A stretch of DNA of 64,000 bases from CBDBEU01 sp965204565 (GCA_965204565.1 CBDBEU010000004.1:744001-808000); one strand, 5' to 3'. Counted from the stretch's first letter, positions 55,178 through 64,000 are shown. Numbers and translations: made by a program. Notes: generated by a model from the letters alone, not told the origin.

Positions 55178-57054
55178 CCATGAGGGGTGACAGGCGCGCG
55201 GGTGATGAAGCCGGGCTGACACGGCGCCAGACATTGGCACTGGGCGCCGCTGCGGTGCTGTTGCCCGCCTTTGGCACCAAGGCATCCGCAGGCCCGGCGC
55301 ATGGCTTGGCGATCTTCTCCGAGCTCAAATACGCCGCCGATTTTGCCCATTTCGACTATGTCAACCCGGATGCACCCAAGGGCGGGCGGATGGTAACCAC
55401 CGCGCCCAATTGGGCCTACAATCAAAATGTGCTGACCTTCAACACGCTCAATGGGTTTGCCAATAGCGGCGATGCGGCGCCGAGGCCTGAGCTCACCTTC
55501 GATTCACTGATGGCAGGCGCTGCCGACGAGCCAAGCTCGGCCTATGGGCTGACAGCCAGGACGGTCAGCATCTCCGAAGGCGGCAACCTGTTCGCCTTCG
55601 ATTTGCGCGAGGAGGCCCGGTTTCACGACGGCTCACCGCTCAGTGCCGCCGATGTGGTATTTTCACTGATCATCCTGAAAGAAAAGGGCCATGCCAGTAT
55701 TCGCCTGCGGCTCAGGGAGCTGGCGGGTGTGGAGGCGCTTGGGGACCATCGGGTCGCGGTGCGATTTACCGGCAAGCAGTCACTGCTGCTGCCACTTTAT
55801 GTGGCCGGTCTGCCGATCTTTTCGGCTGCCTATTGGCAGGAGCGCGACTTTTCCGCCTCGACGCTGGAAGCGCCGCTGGGCTCGGGCCCCTACAAAGTCG
55901 GCCGGTTCGAGCAGGGCCGTTATGTCGAATATGAGCGGGTTGACGACTATTGGGCGCGCGACCTTGGTGTGGTGCGAGGGCAGTACAATTTCGACGTCAT
56001 CAGGCTTGAATTCTTTCGCGAACGCATCGCCGCCTTTGAAGCCTTCAAGAAGGGCGAGATCACCTGGCGCGAAGAATTCACCTCCAAGCAATGGGCGACG
56101 GGCTACGATTTCCCGGCAATCGATGACGGACGGGTCAAGAAGACCCTGATCGATACCGAGCGCCGACCCTCGCTCCAGGCCTGGTTCCTCAATAGCAGGA
56201 GGGCCAAATTTTCCGATCCGCGCACCCGCGAGGCCATTGGTCTCGCCTTCGATTTTGAGTGGACCAACAAGAACACCTTCTTCAACGCCTATGCGCGCGC
56301 GCAATCCTATTTCGAAAAATCGGACTATGCAGCGCGCGGTCTGCCGTCAGCCGCTGAGCTTGCGCTGCTTGAACCCTATCGCGGCAAGATGCCAGAGGCG
56401 GTGTTCGGCAAAGCGGTGACACCCCCGGTGTCTGACGGGTCGGGACGCGACCGCAAGCTGCTGCGCCGCGCGACAAAGCTTCTGGTCGAGGCCGGCTGGA
56501 GCCGCGCCGATCAGGGTCTGGTCAATGATGCCGGTGAGCGGCTTCAGATCACTTTCCTGATCAACGCGCCGGTGTTTGAAATCGTGCTCGGCAAATATGT
56601 CGAGGCGCTGAAGCTGATCGGCGTGGATGCATCGATCCGGCTGGTCGATGCGGCGCAATATCAGCGTCGGCTGCTCGATTTCGACTTTGACATTGTCGGC
56701 CGCGCCTTTTCCATGTCGGCGCTGCCGGTCGAGGATGTGTCGACCTTCTTCCATTCGCGCACTCTTAGCGAGACCGGTTCCAGCAATTATGCCGGCATCA
56801 ACGATCCGGTGGTCGATGCGCTGCTGCAAAAAGTCAGCGAGACGAGGTCGCGCGCCGAACTGGTGGTCGCCATGCGGGCGCTCGACCGGGTATTGCGCGC
56901 CAGCCACTTCACCGTGCTGAACTGGTACTCTCCCAATCACCGTGTCGCTCATTGGGATATGTTCGGATTCCCCGAGACCAAGCCGGATTACGGCTTTCCC
57001 TTCGAGACCACCTGGTGGTACGAGGCGGATAAAGCAGCCGCCATTGGGCGATGA
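55174..57054 (+). CDS. ABC transporter family-5 substrate-binding protein (YejA-like), second copy
   Basis: A 626-residue paralogue of the previous gene. The N-terminus GLTRRQTLALGAAAVLLPAF is a twin-arginine-like signal, unlike the Sec-type signal of the first copy. SELKYAADFAHFDYVNPDAPKGGRM, LREEARFHDGSPLSAADVVFSLIILKEKG and EAPLGSGPYKVGRFEQGRYVEYERVDDYW follow. Overlap of stop and start with the first copy (TGACCATG region, 55174-55177) indicates one operon. Different signal and moderate similarity suggest different ligands sharing one permease. Intact. Confidence 0.9.
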   Translation: MTMRGDRRAGDEAGLTRRQTLALGAAAVLLPAFGTKASAGPAHGLAIFSELKYAADFAHFDYVNPDAPKGGRMVTTAPNWAYNQNVLTFNTLNGFANSGDAAPRPELTFDSLMAGAADEPSSAYGLTARTVSISEGGNLFAFDLREEARFHDGSPLSAADVVFSLIILKEKGHASIRLRLRELAGVEALGDHRVAVRFTGKQSLLLPLYVAGLPIFSAAYWQERDFSASTLEAPLGSGPYKVGRFEQGRYVEYERVDDYWARDLGVVRGQYNFDVIRLEFFRERIAAFEAFKKGEITWREEFTSKQWATGYDFPAIDDGRVKKTLIDTERRPSLQAWFLNSRRAKFSDPRTREAIGLAFDFEWTNKNTFFNAYARAQSYFEKSDYAARGLPSAAELALLEPYRGKMPEAVFGKAVTPPVSDGSGRDRKLLRRATKLLVEAGWSRADQGLVNDAGERLQITFLINAPVFEIVLGKYVEALKLIGVDASIRLVDAAQYQRRLLDFDFDIVGRAFSMSALPVEDVSTFFHSRTLSETGSSNYAGINDPVVDALLQKVSETRSRAELVVAMRALDRVLRASHFTVLNWYSPNHRVAHWDMFGFPETKPDYGFPFETTWWYEADKAAAIGR

Positions 57055-57064
57055 GAGACATCAC

Positions 57065-58180
57065 ATGATTGCCTATATCATTCGCCGCCTGCTTTTGTTC
57101 ATTCCGACACTGTTAGGCATCATGGCGATCAGTTTCGCCATCGTGCAGTTCGCTCCTGGCGGTCCGGTGGAAAAGGTGATCGCCCAGCTCACCGGCTCGG
57201 ATGTTTCGGCAACCGCGCGCATATCGGGCGAGAGCGGCGGTGATTTCGGCGGCCAGCAACAAAGCCAGACCGGCGCCGCCGATCAATCGGTCACCAGCAA
57301 GTATCGCGGTGCCCAGGGGCTCGATCCGGAATTCATCAAGGAGCTGGAGCGCCAGTTCGGCTTCGACAAGCCGCCGCTGGAGCGCTTCGGCTTGATGTTG
57401 TGGAACTACATCAGGTTCGATTTCGGCGACAGCTATTTCCGCGACATTCCAGTGATCGATCTGGTTCTGGAAAAAATGCCGGTGTCGATTTCGCTCGGCC
57501 TGTGGATGACATTCCTGTCTTACGGCATCTCCATTCCGCTGGGCATCGCCAAGGCGGTGCGCGATGGCACTAGGTTCGATGTATGGACCAGTGGCGTGAT
57601 CATTATCGGCTATGCGATCCCGGGCTTTCTGTTCGCGGTGCTGTTGATCATCCTGTTCGCCGGCGGCAGTTATCTCGACTGGTTTCCGTTACGCGGCCTG
57701 GTGTCGGATGATTTCTCCGACATGTCGTGGCCGCAAAAAATCGCCGACTATTTCTGGCATCTGACGCTGCCGATCATCTCCATGGCACTTGGCGCATTCG
57801 CCACCACGTCGCTGCTCACCAAGAACTCGTTCCTCGACGAGATCCGCAAGCAATATGTGACCACTGCGCGCGCCAAGGGGCTTTCCGAGCGCCGGGTGCT
57901 GTACGGCCATGTGTTCCGCAATGCGATGCTGATCATCATCGCCGGCTTCCCGGGCGCGTTTATCGGCGCATTCTTTGCCGGCTCGGTGCTGATCGAGACC
58001 ATCTTCTCGCTCGATGGGCTGGGCCTGCTCGGCTTTGAATCAGTGATCAACCGCGACTATGCAGTGGTGTTCGCAACGCTTTACATCTTTTCGCTGCTGG
58101 GCCTGGTGGTGAATTTGATTGCCGACCTCACCTATACCTGGATCGATCCGAGGATCGATTTCGAGCGGCGAGACGTGTGA
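57065..58180 (+). CDS. yejB: ABC transporter permease YejB
   Basis: A 371-residue permease with about six membrane helices. MIAYIIRRLLLFIPTLLGIMAISFAIVQFAPGGPVEKVIAQL is the typical start. A hydrophilic loop (residues 45-100) is rich in Gly/Gln as in YejB. The inner-membrane coupling motif EAA-type appears as VTTARAKGLSERRVLYGHVFRNAML. The ending YAVVFATLYIFSLLGLVVNLIADLTYTWIDPRIDFERR is diagnostic. Four bases separate it from yejE. Intact. Confidence 0.94.
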   Translation: MIAYIIRRLLLFIPTLLGIMAISFAIVQFAPGGPVEKVIAQLTGSDVSATARISGESGGDFGGQQQSQTGAADQSVTSKYRGAQGLDPEFIKELERQFGFDKPPLERFGLMLWNYIRFDFGDSYFRDIPVIDLVLEKMPVSISLGLWMTFLSYGISIPLGIAKAVRDGTRFDVWTSGVIIIGYAIPGFLFAVLLIILFAGGSYLDWFPLRGLVSDDFSDMSWPQKIADYFWHLTLPIISMALGAFATTSLLTKNSFLDEIRKQYVTTARAKGLSERRVLYGHVFRNAMLIIIAGFPGAFIGAFFAGSVLIETIFSLDGLGLLGFESVINRDYAVVFATLYIFSLLGLVVNLIADLTYTWIDPRIDFERRDV

Positions 58181-58183
58181 GCC

Positions 58184-59368
58184 ATGGCTGAACGCGAGAC
58201 AATCCTTAAGGATGAGGCGCCGCCAGCGCAGGCGGATGAGGCGGCGGTGTTCATCCCCTCGCGCGAGGGGCTGTTGAAACTGTCGCCGATCAACCGCCGG
58301 CGCTGGCAGAATTTCCGCGCCAACAAGCGCGGTTTTTGGTCTTTGTGGATTTTTCTGGCGCTGTTCGTGCTGTCTCTGTTCGCCGAGTTCATCGCCAATG
58401 ACCGGCCGATCCTGGTCAGCTACAAGGGCGAATTGCTGGCGCCGGTAATGGTCGATTATCCAGAGGAAAAATTCGGCGGATTTCTCGCCAAGACCGACTA
58501 TCGCGATCCGCTGATCCGCGACGAGATCAATGACAATGGCTGGTCGGTCTGGCCGCTGATCCGCTACGATTATTCGACCATCAATTACGAGCTGCCCTCG
58601 CCGGCACCGTCCGCTCCCTCAATAACGCTCACGCGCGAGACACAATGCACCGCCTATGAAGGCGGTGTTGAAGACCCGTCGTGCACGTTCTGGAACTGGA
58701 ACTGGTTCGGCACTGATGATCAGGGCCGCGACGTGCTGGCGCGGCTGATCTACGGCTTTCGGCTGTCGGTGCTGTTCGGGCTGGTGCTGACCATCATTTC
58801 ATCTGCCATCGGCATTGTCGCGGGAGCTGTGCAGGGATATTTCGGCGGCTGGACCGATCTCCTGTTCCAGCGCTTCATCGAGGTTTGGACATCGGTGCCT
58901 TCGCTCTATCTGCTGATCATCATCTCGGCGGTGATTGAGCCCAATTTCTGGGTGCTGTTGATGATCCTGCTCTTGTTTTCCTGGGTGGCGCTGGTCGGCG
59001 TGGTGCGGGCTGAATTCCTGCGCGGGCGAAATTTCGAATATATCCAGGCAGCCCGGGCGCTCGGCGTTTCCAACCTGGTGATCATGTTCAAGCATCTTCT
59101 GCCCAACGCCATGGTGGCGACGCTGACCTTCATGCCGTTCATCCTCAACGGTTCGATCACGACGCTGACCTCGCTCGACTTTCTGGGCTTCGGACTGCCG
59201 CCGGGCTCGCCATCGCTGGGCGAACTGCTGGCCCAGGGCAAGAACAATCTTCATGCGCCGTGGCTCGGACTTTCCGGCTTCTTTTCCATCGCCATCATGC
59301 TGAGCCTTTTGATTTTCATCGGCGAGGCGGTGCGCGATGCGTTTGACCCGAGAAAAACCTTCGCATGA
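58184..59368 (+). CDS. yejE: ABC transporter permease YejE
   Basis: A 394-residue permease. SPINRRRWQNFRANKRGFWSLWIFLALFVLSLFAEFIANDRPILVSYKGELL is the YejE start, with the characteristic periplasmic loop (KFGGFLAKTDYRDPLI, NWNWFGTDDQGRDVLARLIYGFRLSVLFG). The EAA loop is FEYIQAARALGVSNLVIMFKHLLPNAM. Ends EAVRDAFDPRKTFA. Intact, in operon with yejB and yejF. Confidence 0.94.
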   Translation: MAERETILKDEAPPAQADEAAVFIPSREGLLKLSPINRRRWQNFRANKRGFWSLWIFLALFVLSLFAEFIANDRPILVSYKGELLAPVMVDYPEEKFGGFLAKTDYRDPLIRDEINDNGWSVWPLIRYDYSTINYELPSPAPSAPSITLTRETQCTAYEGGVEDPSCTFWNWNWFGTDDQGRDVLARLIYGFRLSVLFGLVLTIISSAIGIVAGAVQGYFGGWTDLLFQRFIEVWTSVPSLYLLIIISAVIEPNFWVLLMILLLFSWVALVGVVRAEFLRGRNFEYIQAARALGVSNLVIMFKHLLPNAMVATLTFMPFILNGSITTLTSLDFLGFGLPPGSPSLGELLAQGKNNLHAPWLGLSGFFSIAIMLSLLIFIGEAVRDAFDPRKTFA

Positions 59369-59387
59369 GCCGGATGGGAACAAACTG

Positions 59388-61037
59388 ATGGCGCGGCAGC
59401 CAGATGCAAGGCGCGAAACGCTGCTCGATATTCGTGACCTGTCGGTGGACTTCGTGCAGGGCGGTCAGTCAACATTCGCGGTCGACCGGGTGTCGTTCAC
59501 CATCGGCAAGGGCGAGGCGGTGGCGCTGGTCGGTGAATCCGGGTCCGGCAAATCGGTGACAGCTCTGTCGGTGATGCAGCTGCTGCCCTATCCGGCGGCG
59601 CGCCACCCTTCGGGCGAAATCTGGTTCAACGGCCAGAATCTGATGGGATCGCCCCATTCCGAGCTGCGTCATGTGCGCGGCAACATGATCTCGATGATCT
59701 TTCAAGAGCCGATGACGTCGCTCAATCCGCTGCATGCGGTGGAGCGTCAGATTGGCGAGATTCTCGATATCCACAAGGGCCTTGCACCAGAGGCGGCGCG
59801 GGCGCGGGCGCTCGAACTCCTGAACCAGGTGGGCATTCGCGATCCGGAAACCCGCCTGTTATCCTATCCGCACCAGCTATCGGGCGGTCAGCGCCAGCGG
59901 GTGATGATCGCCATGGCGCTCGCCAATGAGCCGGACCTTCTGATTGCCGATGAGCCGACAACGGCGCTCGATGTCACGGTGCAGGCGCAAATCCTCAAAC
60001 TTTTGAAAGACCTGCAGCGCGATCTCGGCATGGCGATGCTGCTGATCACCCATGATCTTGGCATTGTGCGCAAATTCGCCGAGCGCGTGTGCGTGATGAC
60101 CGAGGGCAAGATTGTCGAACAGGGCGATAGCGCACGCATCTTCGACAAGCCCGAACACGCCTACACCAAACACCTCTTGGCGGCCGAGCCGAAGGGCGAT
60201 CCGCCAAAATCGGACAAGAGCCGGCCGGTGGTGATGGCGACGGACAACCTGCGGGTATGGTTCCCGGTCAGGCGCGGATTGTTGCGGCGCACGGTCGACC
60301 ACATCAAGGCGGTCGATGACGTGTCGCTGGAAGTGCGCTCCGGTCAGACACTGGCCATTGTCGGCGAGTCGGGTTCGGGCAAAACCACGCTTGGCCTAGC
60401 ACTGGCGCGGATGATTTCGTCCACCGGCGCGATCCGCTATCGTGGCGAGGCGATCGACAACCGCTCGTTCCGCGTCATGCGCCCGCTCAGGCGCAAGCTG
60501 CAGGTAGTGTTTCAGGATCCCTACGGTTCACTGAGCCCGCGTCTTTCAATCGGGCAGATCGTTGAAGAAGGGCTGGTGGTGCAGGATCGCTCCATGAGCT
60601 TTGCCGAGCGGAGGCGGCGCGTCAGCCGGGCGCTGGCCGAGGTCGGCATCGAGCCTGAATCGCAGGAGCGCTATCCGCATGAGTTTTCCGGCGGTCAGCG
60701 CCAGCGCATCGCGGTGGCGCGAGCGCTGGTGCTCGAGCCGCATTTCGTCATGCTGGACGAGCCGACAAGCGCGCTCGACATGTCGGTGCAGGCGCAGATT
60801 GTCGATCTGTTGCGCGACATTCAGCGCCGGCGCGAGCTTGCCTATCTGTTTATCAGCCACGATCTGAAAGTGGTGCGTGCGCTTGCCAATGACGTCATCG
60901 TGCTACGCCAGGGCAAGGTGGTGGAGCAGGGAACGGCGGAAGAGATTTTCGACCGGCCAAAGACGGACTACACCAAGGCGCTAATGGCGGCCGCCTTCGA
61001 GCTGGAAACCGCGCCTGAAGGCGTGGTGTCGCAGTAA
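59388..61037 (+). CDS. yejF: Dual ABC transporter ATPase YejF
   Basis: A 549-residue protein with two fused ATPase domains. First: Walker A GESGSGKSVTAL (about 45), signature LSGGQRQRVMIAMALANEP, Walker B LLIADEPTTALDVTVQAQIL. Second: Walker A GESGSGKTTLGLALARM (about 326), signature FSGGQRQRIAVARALVLEP, Walker B FVMLDEPTSALDMSVQAQIV. Both sets are intact. It energises YejB/E. Start ATG 59388 chosen, since the earlier in-frame ATG at 59337 overlaps yejE. No terminator is obvious before the convergent NlpC gene. Confidence 0.94.
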   Translation: MARQPDARRETLLDIRDLSVDFVQGGQSTFAVDRVSFTIGKGEAVALVGESGSGKSVTALSVMQLLPYPAARHPSGEIWFNGQNLMGSPHSELRHVRGNMISMIFQEPMTSLNPLHAVERQIGEILDIHKGLAPEAARARALELLNQVGIRDPETRLLSYPHQLSGGQRQRVMIAMALANEPDLLIADEPTTALDVTVQAQILKLLKDLQRDLGMAMLLITHDLGIVRKFAERVCVMTEGKIVEQGDSARIFDKPEHAYTKHLLAAEPKGDPPKSDKSRPVVMATDNLRVWFPVRRGLLRRTVDHIKAVDDVSLEVRSGQTLAIVGESGSGKTTLGLALARMISSTGAIRYRGEAIDNRSFRVMRPLRRKLQVVFQDPYGSLSPRLSIGQIVEEGLVVQDRSMSFAERRRRVSRALAEVGIEPESQERYPHEFSGGQRQRIAVARALVLEPHFVMLDEPTSALDMSVQAQIVDLLRDIQRRRELAYLFISHDLKVVRALANDVIVLRQGKVVEQGTAEEIFDRPKTDYTKALMAAAFELETAPEGVVSQ

Positions 61038-61060
61038 GTTAAGTCCTGACGACCGGGGCG

Positions 61061-61924
61061 TCAGCCGAGCCCGGAGATACGCCGGATACTGGTGATCGGC
61101 CCGGAGACGCGGGCAATACGGGCAAAAGCTTCTGCCGCATCCTCAATCACGGTTGCCATATGGTGGGCATTGGCGTGCAGCAGTTCTGTTGCACTGGTCA
61201 GAATCCCGCAATGGCCGCTCCAGAAAACGAGATCACCACGCTGTGGCGGTACATCCTGGCCTGTCCGGTCCAGCTCAACACCGATTTGGGCCTCGATCAT
61301 GTCGCTGTCGCGCGGACAGGCGGTGCCGGCAGCCGTCAGCGACTGCTGCAAAAGGGCCGAGCAATCAAGACCCAGACTACTCTTGCCGCCCCACAGATAG
61401 GGCGTGCCGGCAAGGCCCTGGGCCACCGCGACAAAATCGGGCGCCGGCTCATCCAGCGGTGCCAAATGGCCGGAAACGACATACTCGCCATTGCCGAGGC
61501 GCGCCAATATGCCGTCATCTTCAACCACTTCGAGCCTTGAATTGAGGCTCGCCCAACCGGTGACCTGCGATTTGATATCGGGCGCGGCATAGCGAAAGGT
61601 GCGCAAGCTCGCCACACGGTGGGTCGCCTCACCAGGCTCCGGCCCCAACGCCACCGCCGGCAGATAACCAACATAATCATCGCTTTGAAGCTGCGCCCAG
61701 GCCCAGCCGTCACGCTCCTCGAACACCATCACCGCTTCACCCAGCAGGGCTTCGCTGACCCGCGGGGCATCCTCACCGGGTCCGGCATGGAGCGGCGCAA
61801 TCGAGATGTGCACAGCGCGCCTTGTGCCGGCGGTGAAATTTCGCGCCTCCATAGTGTCGCTGAGATGCGCGGCCGCAAGATCGGGCCGCCACGGCGTAAT
61901 GCGCAGGTCCGGATTGGTGCTCAT
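61061..61924 (-). CDS. NlpC/P60 (C40) peptidase with SH3-like domains
   Basis: A 287-residue cell-wall endopeptidase candidate. SH3-type domains occupy about 40-160 (HAGPGEDAPRVSEALLGEAVMVFEERDGWAWAQLQSDDYVGYLP; SRLEVVEDDGILARLG). The NlpC/P60 catalytic domain is about 165-285: Cys in GLDCSALLQQSL, His in WSGHCGILTS, and HANAHHMATVIE. No signal peptide is visible, as in some alphaproteobacterial members. ATG 61924 overlaps the stop of the marR pseudogene by 4 bp. Intact. Confidence 0.9.
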   Translation of the reverse strand: MSTNPDLRITPWRPDLAAAHLSDTMEARNFTAGTRRAVHISIAPLHAGPGEDAPRVSEALLGEAVMVFEERDGWAWAQLQSDDYVGYLPAVALGPEPGEATHRVASLRTFRYAAPDIKSQVTGWASLNSRLEVVEDDGILARLGNGEYVVSGHLAPLDEPAPDFVAVAQGLAGTPYLWGGKSSLGLDCSALLQQSLTAAGTACPRDSDMIEAQIGVELDRTGQDVPPQRGDLVFWSGHCGILTSATELLHANAHHMATVIEDAAEAFARIARVSGPITSIRRISGLG

Positions 61925-62252
61925 CGCGTGAAACCATCGCCCTGCCGGCGAATGGTGTCTGCCAGCCGGTCGAGATAAAACGCGCCTTGGAGGGTTCTCT
62001 GCACCAGTACATTGCGCCGGCGTTCGACAAGCTGCCGCGCGCCCGGCGCATTCAAGGCGCGCGTGACAACCGGCCTGGTGACACCCGGTTTTGCCGCGAG
62101 CCTGAGCACCGTGTGGGGCGGCGTTCGAGATAGATGGTGAGCAGAATGGACATCCGGCGCAATGACAGATCAACATTGTCATCACGCACCAAGTCAATGC
62201 AGGTCGCCTGCCAGAAGCCAAGCGCGTCATGGATGGACAGGCCGTCAGCCAT
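61921..62252 (-). pseudogene. MarR-family transcription regulator, frameshifted
   Basis: From ATG 62252: MADGLSIHDALGFWQATCIDLVRDDNVDLSLRRMSILLTIYLERRP. The frame then shifts (HTVLRLAAKPGVTRPVVTRALNA, the winged-helix recognition region) and residues of the wing are missing before RRNVLVQRTLQGAFYLDRLADTI. Length is 332 bp, not a multiple of three. It is coupled to the NlpC gene. Loss of the DNA-binding frame means no regulator is made. Confidence 0.8.
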
Positions 62253-62310
62253 CGCCGGGGGTCCGCCGTTATTCGTTTCGGATCCGTTATGGCTGTTGCG
62301 GTGCAGAGGG

Positions 62311-63705
62311 TCAAGTCCCGTAGCGATCGCCAATCAGCGAGAACAGAGCGCGGATCGCCTGGGCAGCGCCGCCGTGCGGCGCATGCGGCAGTGATTGCGG
62401 CGTCCAGGCATAAATATCGAAATGCAGATGGGTATGGACCTTTTCGACGAATCTCGACAGAAACAGCGCGGCGGTGATCGAGCCGGCCATCGGCTTTTCC
62501 GGGGCGTTGGATATGTCACCCACCTTGCCGTTGATCCATTTGTCGTAACGCGGCCACAACGGCATGCGCCAGAGCGGATCTGCCTGGCTGCGTGCATGGC
62601 CGGCAAGGGCGGCGGCAACCTCGTCATCATGGGTGTAGAAAGGCGACAGATCGGGGCCCAAGGCCACTCTGGCAGCACCGGTCAGGGTCGCCATGTCAAC
62701 CATCAGTTCGGGTTCTTCTTCGTCACCCAGCGACAGCGCATCGGCGAGAATCAGGCGGCCCTCGGCATCGGTGTTGCCGATTTCCACGGTCAGGCCCTTG
62801 CGGCTGGTGAGCACATCGCCCGGCCGGAAGGCCGCGCCGGCGACGCAGTTTTCAACAATCGGCACCAGCACCCGCAACCGCAGATTGAGCCCGGCATCCA
62901 TGATCATCTGGGCAAGACCCAGGACATTGGCGGCGCCGCCCATGTCCTTCTTCATCAACAGCATGGCCGAGGATGGCTTGAGATCGAGCCCGCCGGTATC
63001 GAAGGTGACGCCTTTGCCGACCAGCGTCACCTTGGGTGCGGACGGATCGCCCCAGGTAAAATCGACCAACCGCGGCGCCTGGGTACCGGCGCGGCCCACC
63101 GCATGGATCAGCGGCAAATTGGTGGCGATCAGATCATCGCCCACGGTTTCACTGGCGCTGGCGCCAAAGTCGGCGGCAAGCTGTTTGACCGCCTGGGCAA
63201 GAGCATCAGGACCCAGATCGTTGGCCGGCAGGTTCACAAGATCCATGGTGCGGTGGCAGCCTTCAGCCACGCGCACCACATGGGCGCGCTCGCCGCCTTG
63301 CGGCATCACCAATCGCGCTGCCTGCTCCTCATCCTGACCTGAATGATAACTGGTGAAGCGATAGGCACCCAATAGCCATCCGAGCGCGGCCAGATCGGCG
63401 TGCTCTGGCGGGCGGGCAAGACGATAGGTGCCGGATGGCAGGGCGGCGGCAAGACGCCCGAGCGCCAGTGGTGCGAAGGGATTGCCGGTCGATGGAGCGC
63501 CGGCGATCACGCCTGCCAGAGCGCCATCCGCGCCCGGAACAAGAAGATGCGAGCCCGGAACCGGCTTATAATTGGAAGATGCGATCCAGGCGGGTGCGTT
63601 CCCACCAATCGCTGCTGCGGCCTCATCCAGACCCTGCCCGCCGGCAACGAACACATCCACCGCATCGGGCGCATCCTCGACAAGCAGGTCTTTCAATTCA
63701 CTCAT
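62311..63705 (-). CDS. Leucyl aminopeptidase (M17 family)
   Basis: A 464-residue cytosolic metallo-aminopeptidase. The catalytic half has VTLVGKGVTFDTGGLDLKPSSAMLLMKKDMGGAANVLG (metal-ligand Lys and Asp) and the family signature NTDAEGRLILADAL with further Asp/Glu ligands. NAPEKPMAGSITAALFLSRFV closes the site. The N-terminal domain is of the PepA/PepB short type. ATG 63705; 40 bp separate it from the upstream TRAP gene on the same strand. It may process peptides imported by YejABEF, by inference from proximity. Intact. Confidence 0.92.
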   Translation of the reverse strand: MSELKDLLVEDAPDAVDVFVAGGQGLDEAAAAIGGNAPAWIASSNYKPVPGSHLLVPGADGALAGVIAGAPSTGNPFAPLALGRLAAALPSGTYRLARPPEHADLAALGWLLGAYRFTSYHSGQDEEQAARLVMPQGGERAHVVRVAEGCHRTMDLVNLPANDLGPDALAQAVKQLAADFGASASETVGDDLIATNLPLIHAVGRAGTQAPRLVDFTWGDPSAPKVTLVGKGVTFDTGGLDLKPSSAMLLMKKDMGGAANVLGLAQMIMDAGLNLRLRVLVPIVENCVAGAAFRPGDVLTSRKGLTVEIGNTDAEGRLILADALSLGDEEEPELMVDMATLTGAARVALGPDLSPFYTHDDEVAAALAGHARSQADPLWRMPLWPRYDKWINGKVGDISNAPEKPMAGSITAALFLSRFVEKVHTHLHFDIYAWTPQSLPHAPHGGAAQAIRALFSLIGDRYGT

Positions 63706-63745
63706 GATCTGGTCCTTTGGGGGCCGGGACAGGCTGGCAGCGTAC

Positions 63746-64000
63746 CTACATCATGCCGGCGGCGCGATAGAAGCGTGCGGCACCCGGATGGATCGGGATC
63801 GGGACACCGTCAAGCGCCTTTTCGAGGCGAATCTCTTTGGTTTTAGCATGACCTGAATCCAGCACCGACCGGTTTCCCGCCCGCCATAACGCGGCAGTGG
63901 TATCCTGCACCAGGCGTTCTTCCTGATCCTTGCTGGTGAGGAGCAACGCCTTGACTGACAGGGTACGCGTGCGCGCCACCCCCGGATAGATATCCGCGGC
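63746..64000 (-). CDS. TAXI-family TRAP transporter solute receptor, C-terminal part
   Basis: An open frame of 85 codons enters from the window edge. It reads IYPGVARTRTLSVKALLLTSKDQ, LVQDTTAALWRA, and ends LEKALDGVPIPIHPGAARFYRAAG, the typical C-terminus of TAXI TRAP receptors. The N-terminus and signal peptide lie outside. Such receptors feed a DctM/Q-type membrane transporter. It probably heads the same transcription unit as the aminopeptidase gene. Confidence 0.85.
   Translation of the reverse strand, partial: AADIYPGVARTRTLSVKALLLTSKDQEERLVQDTTAALWRAGNRSVLDSGHAKTKEIRLEKALDGVPIPIHPGAARFYRAAGMM

Noticed and set aside
1..64000. tRNA or rRNA genes
   Set aside because: I scanned intergenic stretches and saw no cloverleaf or rRNA-like sequence; coding density leaves little room.

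Overview
This window looks like a chromosomal piece of a GC-rich alphaproteobacterium, most likely Hyphomicrobiales (Rhizobiales). Pointers are the gene sets ugd/galU, kdsD, hemH, rph-rdgB-hemW, the LppC-type PBP activator next to rsmI-yraN-gshB, yejABEF with a doubled binding protein, and a TAXI TRAP receptor. Assignment rests on protein recognition and gene order only.

Layout. 1-8.9 kb: N-terminus of an acidic Ala/Pro-rich protein, a membrane aspartic protease, divergent ugd and galU, a wrecked caspase/Sel1 gene, an IS copy, a wrecked outer-membrane porin and intact kdsD. 8.9-10.9 kb: an IS5-type element whose transposase is interrupted by an AT-rich gene for a secreted trypsin-like protease. 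10.9-24 kb: an SDR, a multiply frameshifted indolepyruvate oxidoreductase, a broken 5'-nucleotidase, hemH, a GrdB-like gene with an in-frame UGA and a SECIS-like hairpin (probable selenoprotein), cspA, a perfect CRP-type palindrome with a possible sRNA, SPFH/NfeD/PsiE genes, broken motA and motB, and another IS copy. 24-39 kb: a catabolic-looking island (ThDP enzyme, large cyclase, broken bicupin, alpha/beta hydrolase, acyl-CoA dehydrogenase, hydroxyacid dehydrogenase, broken ACMSD-like amidohydrolase, CMD protein, catalytically dead HtrA-like protein, Gfo/Idh/MocA and TauD pair) crossed by IS1380, IS21 and IS5 debris. 39-46 kb: IS1380 debris, then the intact core block rph-rdgB-hemW / lppC / rsmI-yraN-gshB. 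46-53 kb: IS debris, a second ThDP enzyme, a truncated GST, another IS5 element, a DoxX protein and a broken exopolysaccharide priming transferase. 53-64 kb: two yejA-like genes with yejB, yejE and yejF, an NlpC/P60 hydrolase, a broken marR, leucyl aminopeptidase and a partial TRAP receptor.

Overall pattern: housekeeping genes are open while accessory genes (motility, EPS priming, catabolism, defence-type caspase, MarR) carry frameshifts, nonsense codons or IS truncations, and every recognised IS copy is itself defective. That fits a genome in an early phase of pseudogenisation after IS expansion, although several indels sit in homopolymers and need read-level checking.

Most notable items: (1) the UGA-containing GrdB-like gene at 17557-18423; (2) the secreted protease carried inside an IS at 8930-10901, with a diverged fragment of the same family lodged in a cupin gene at 27726-27895 between long direct repeats; (3) an HtrA-fold protein that has lost all three catalytic residues (35621-36562).
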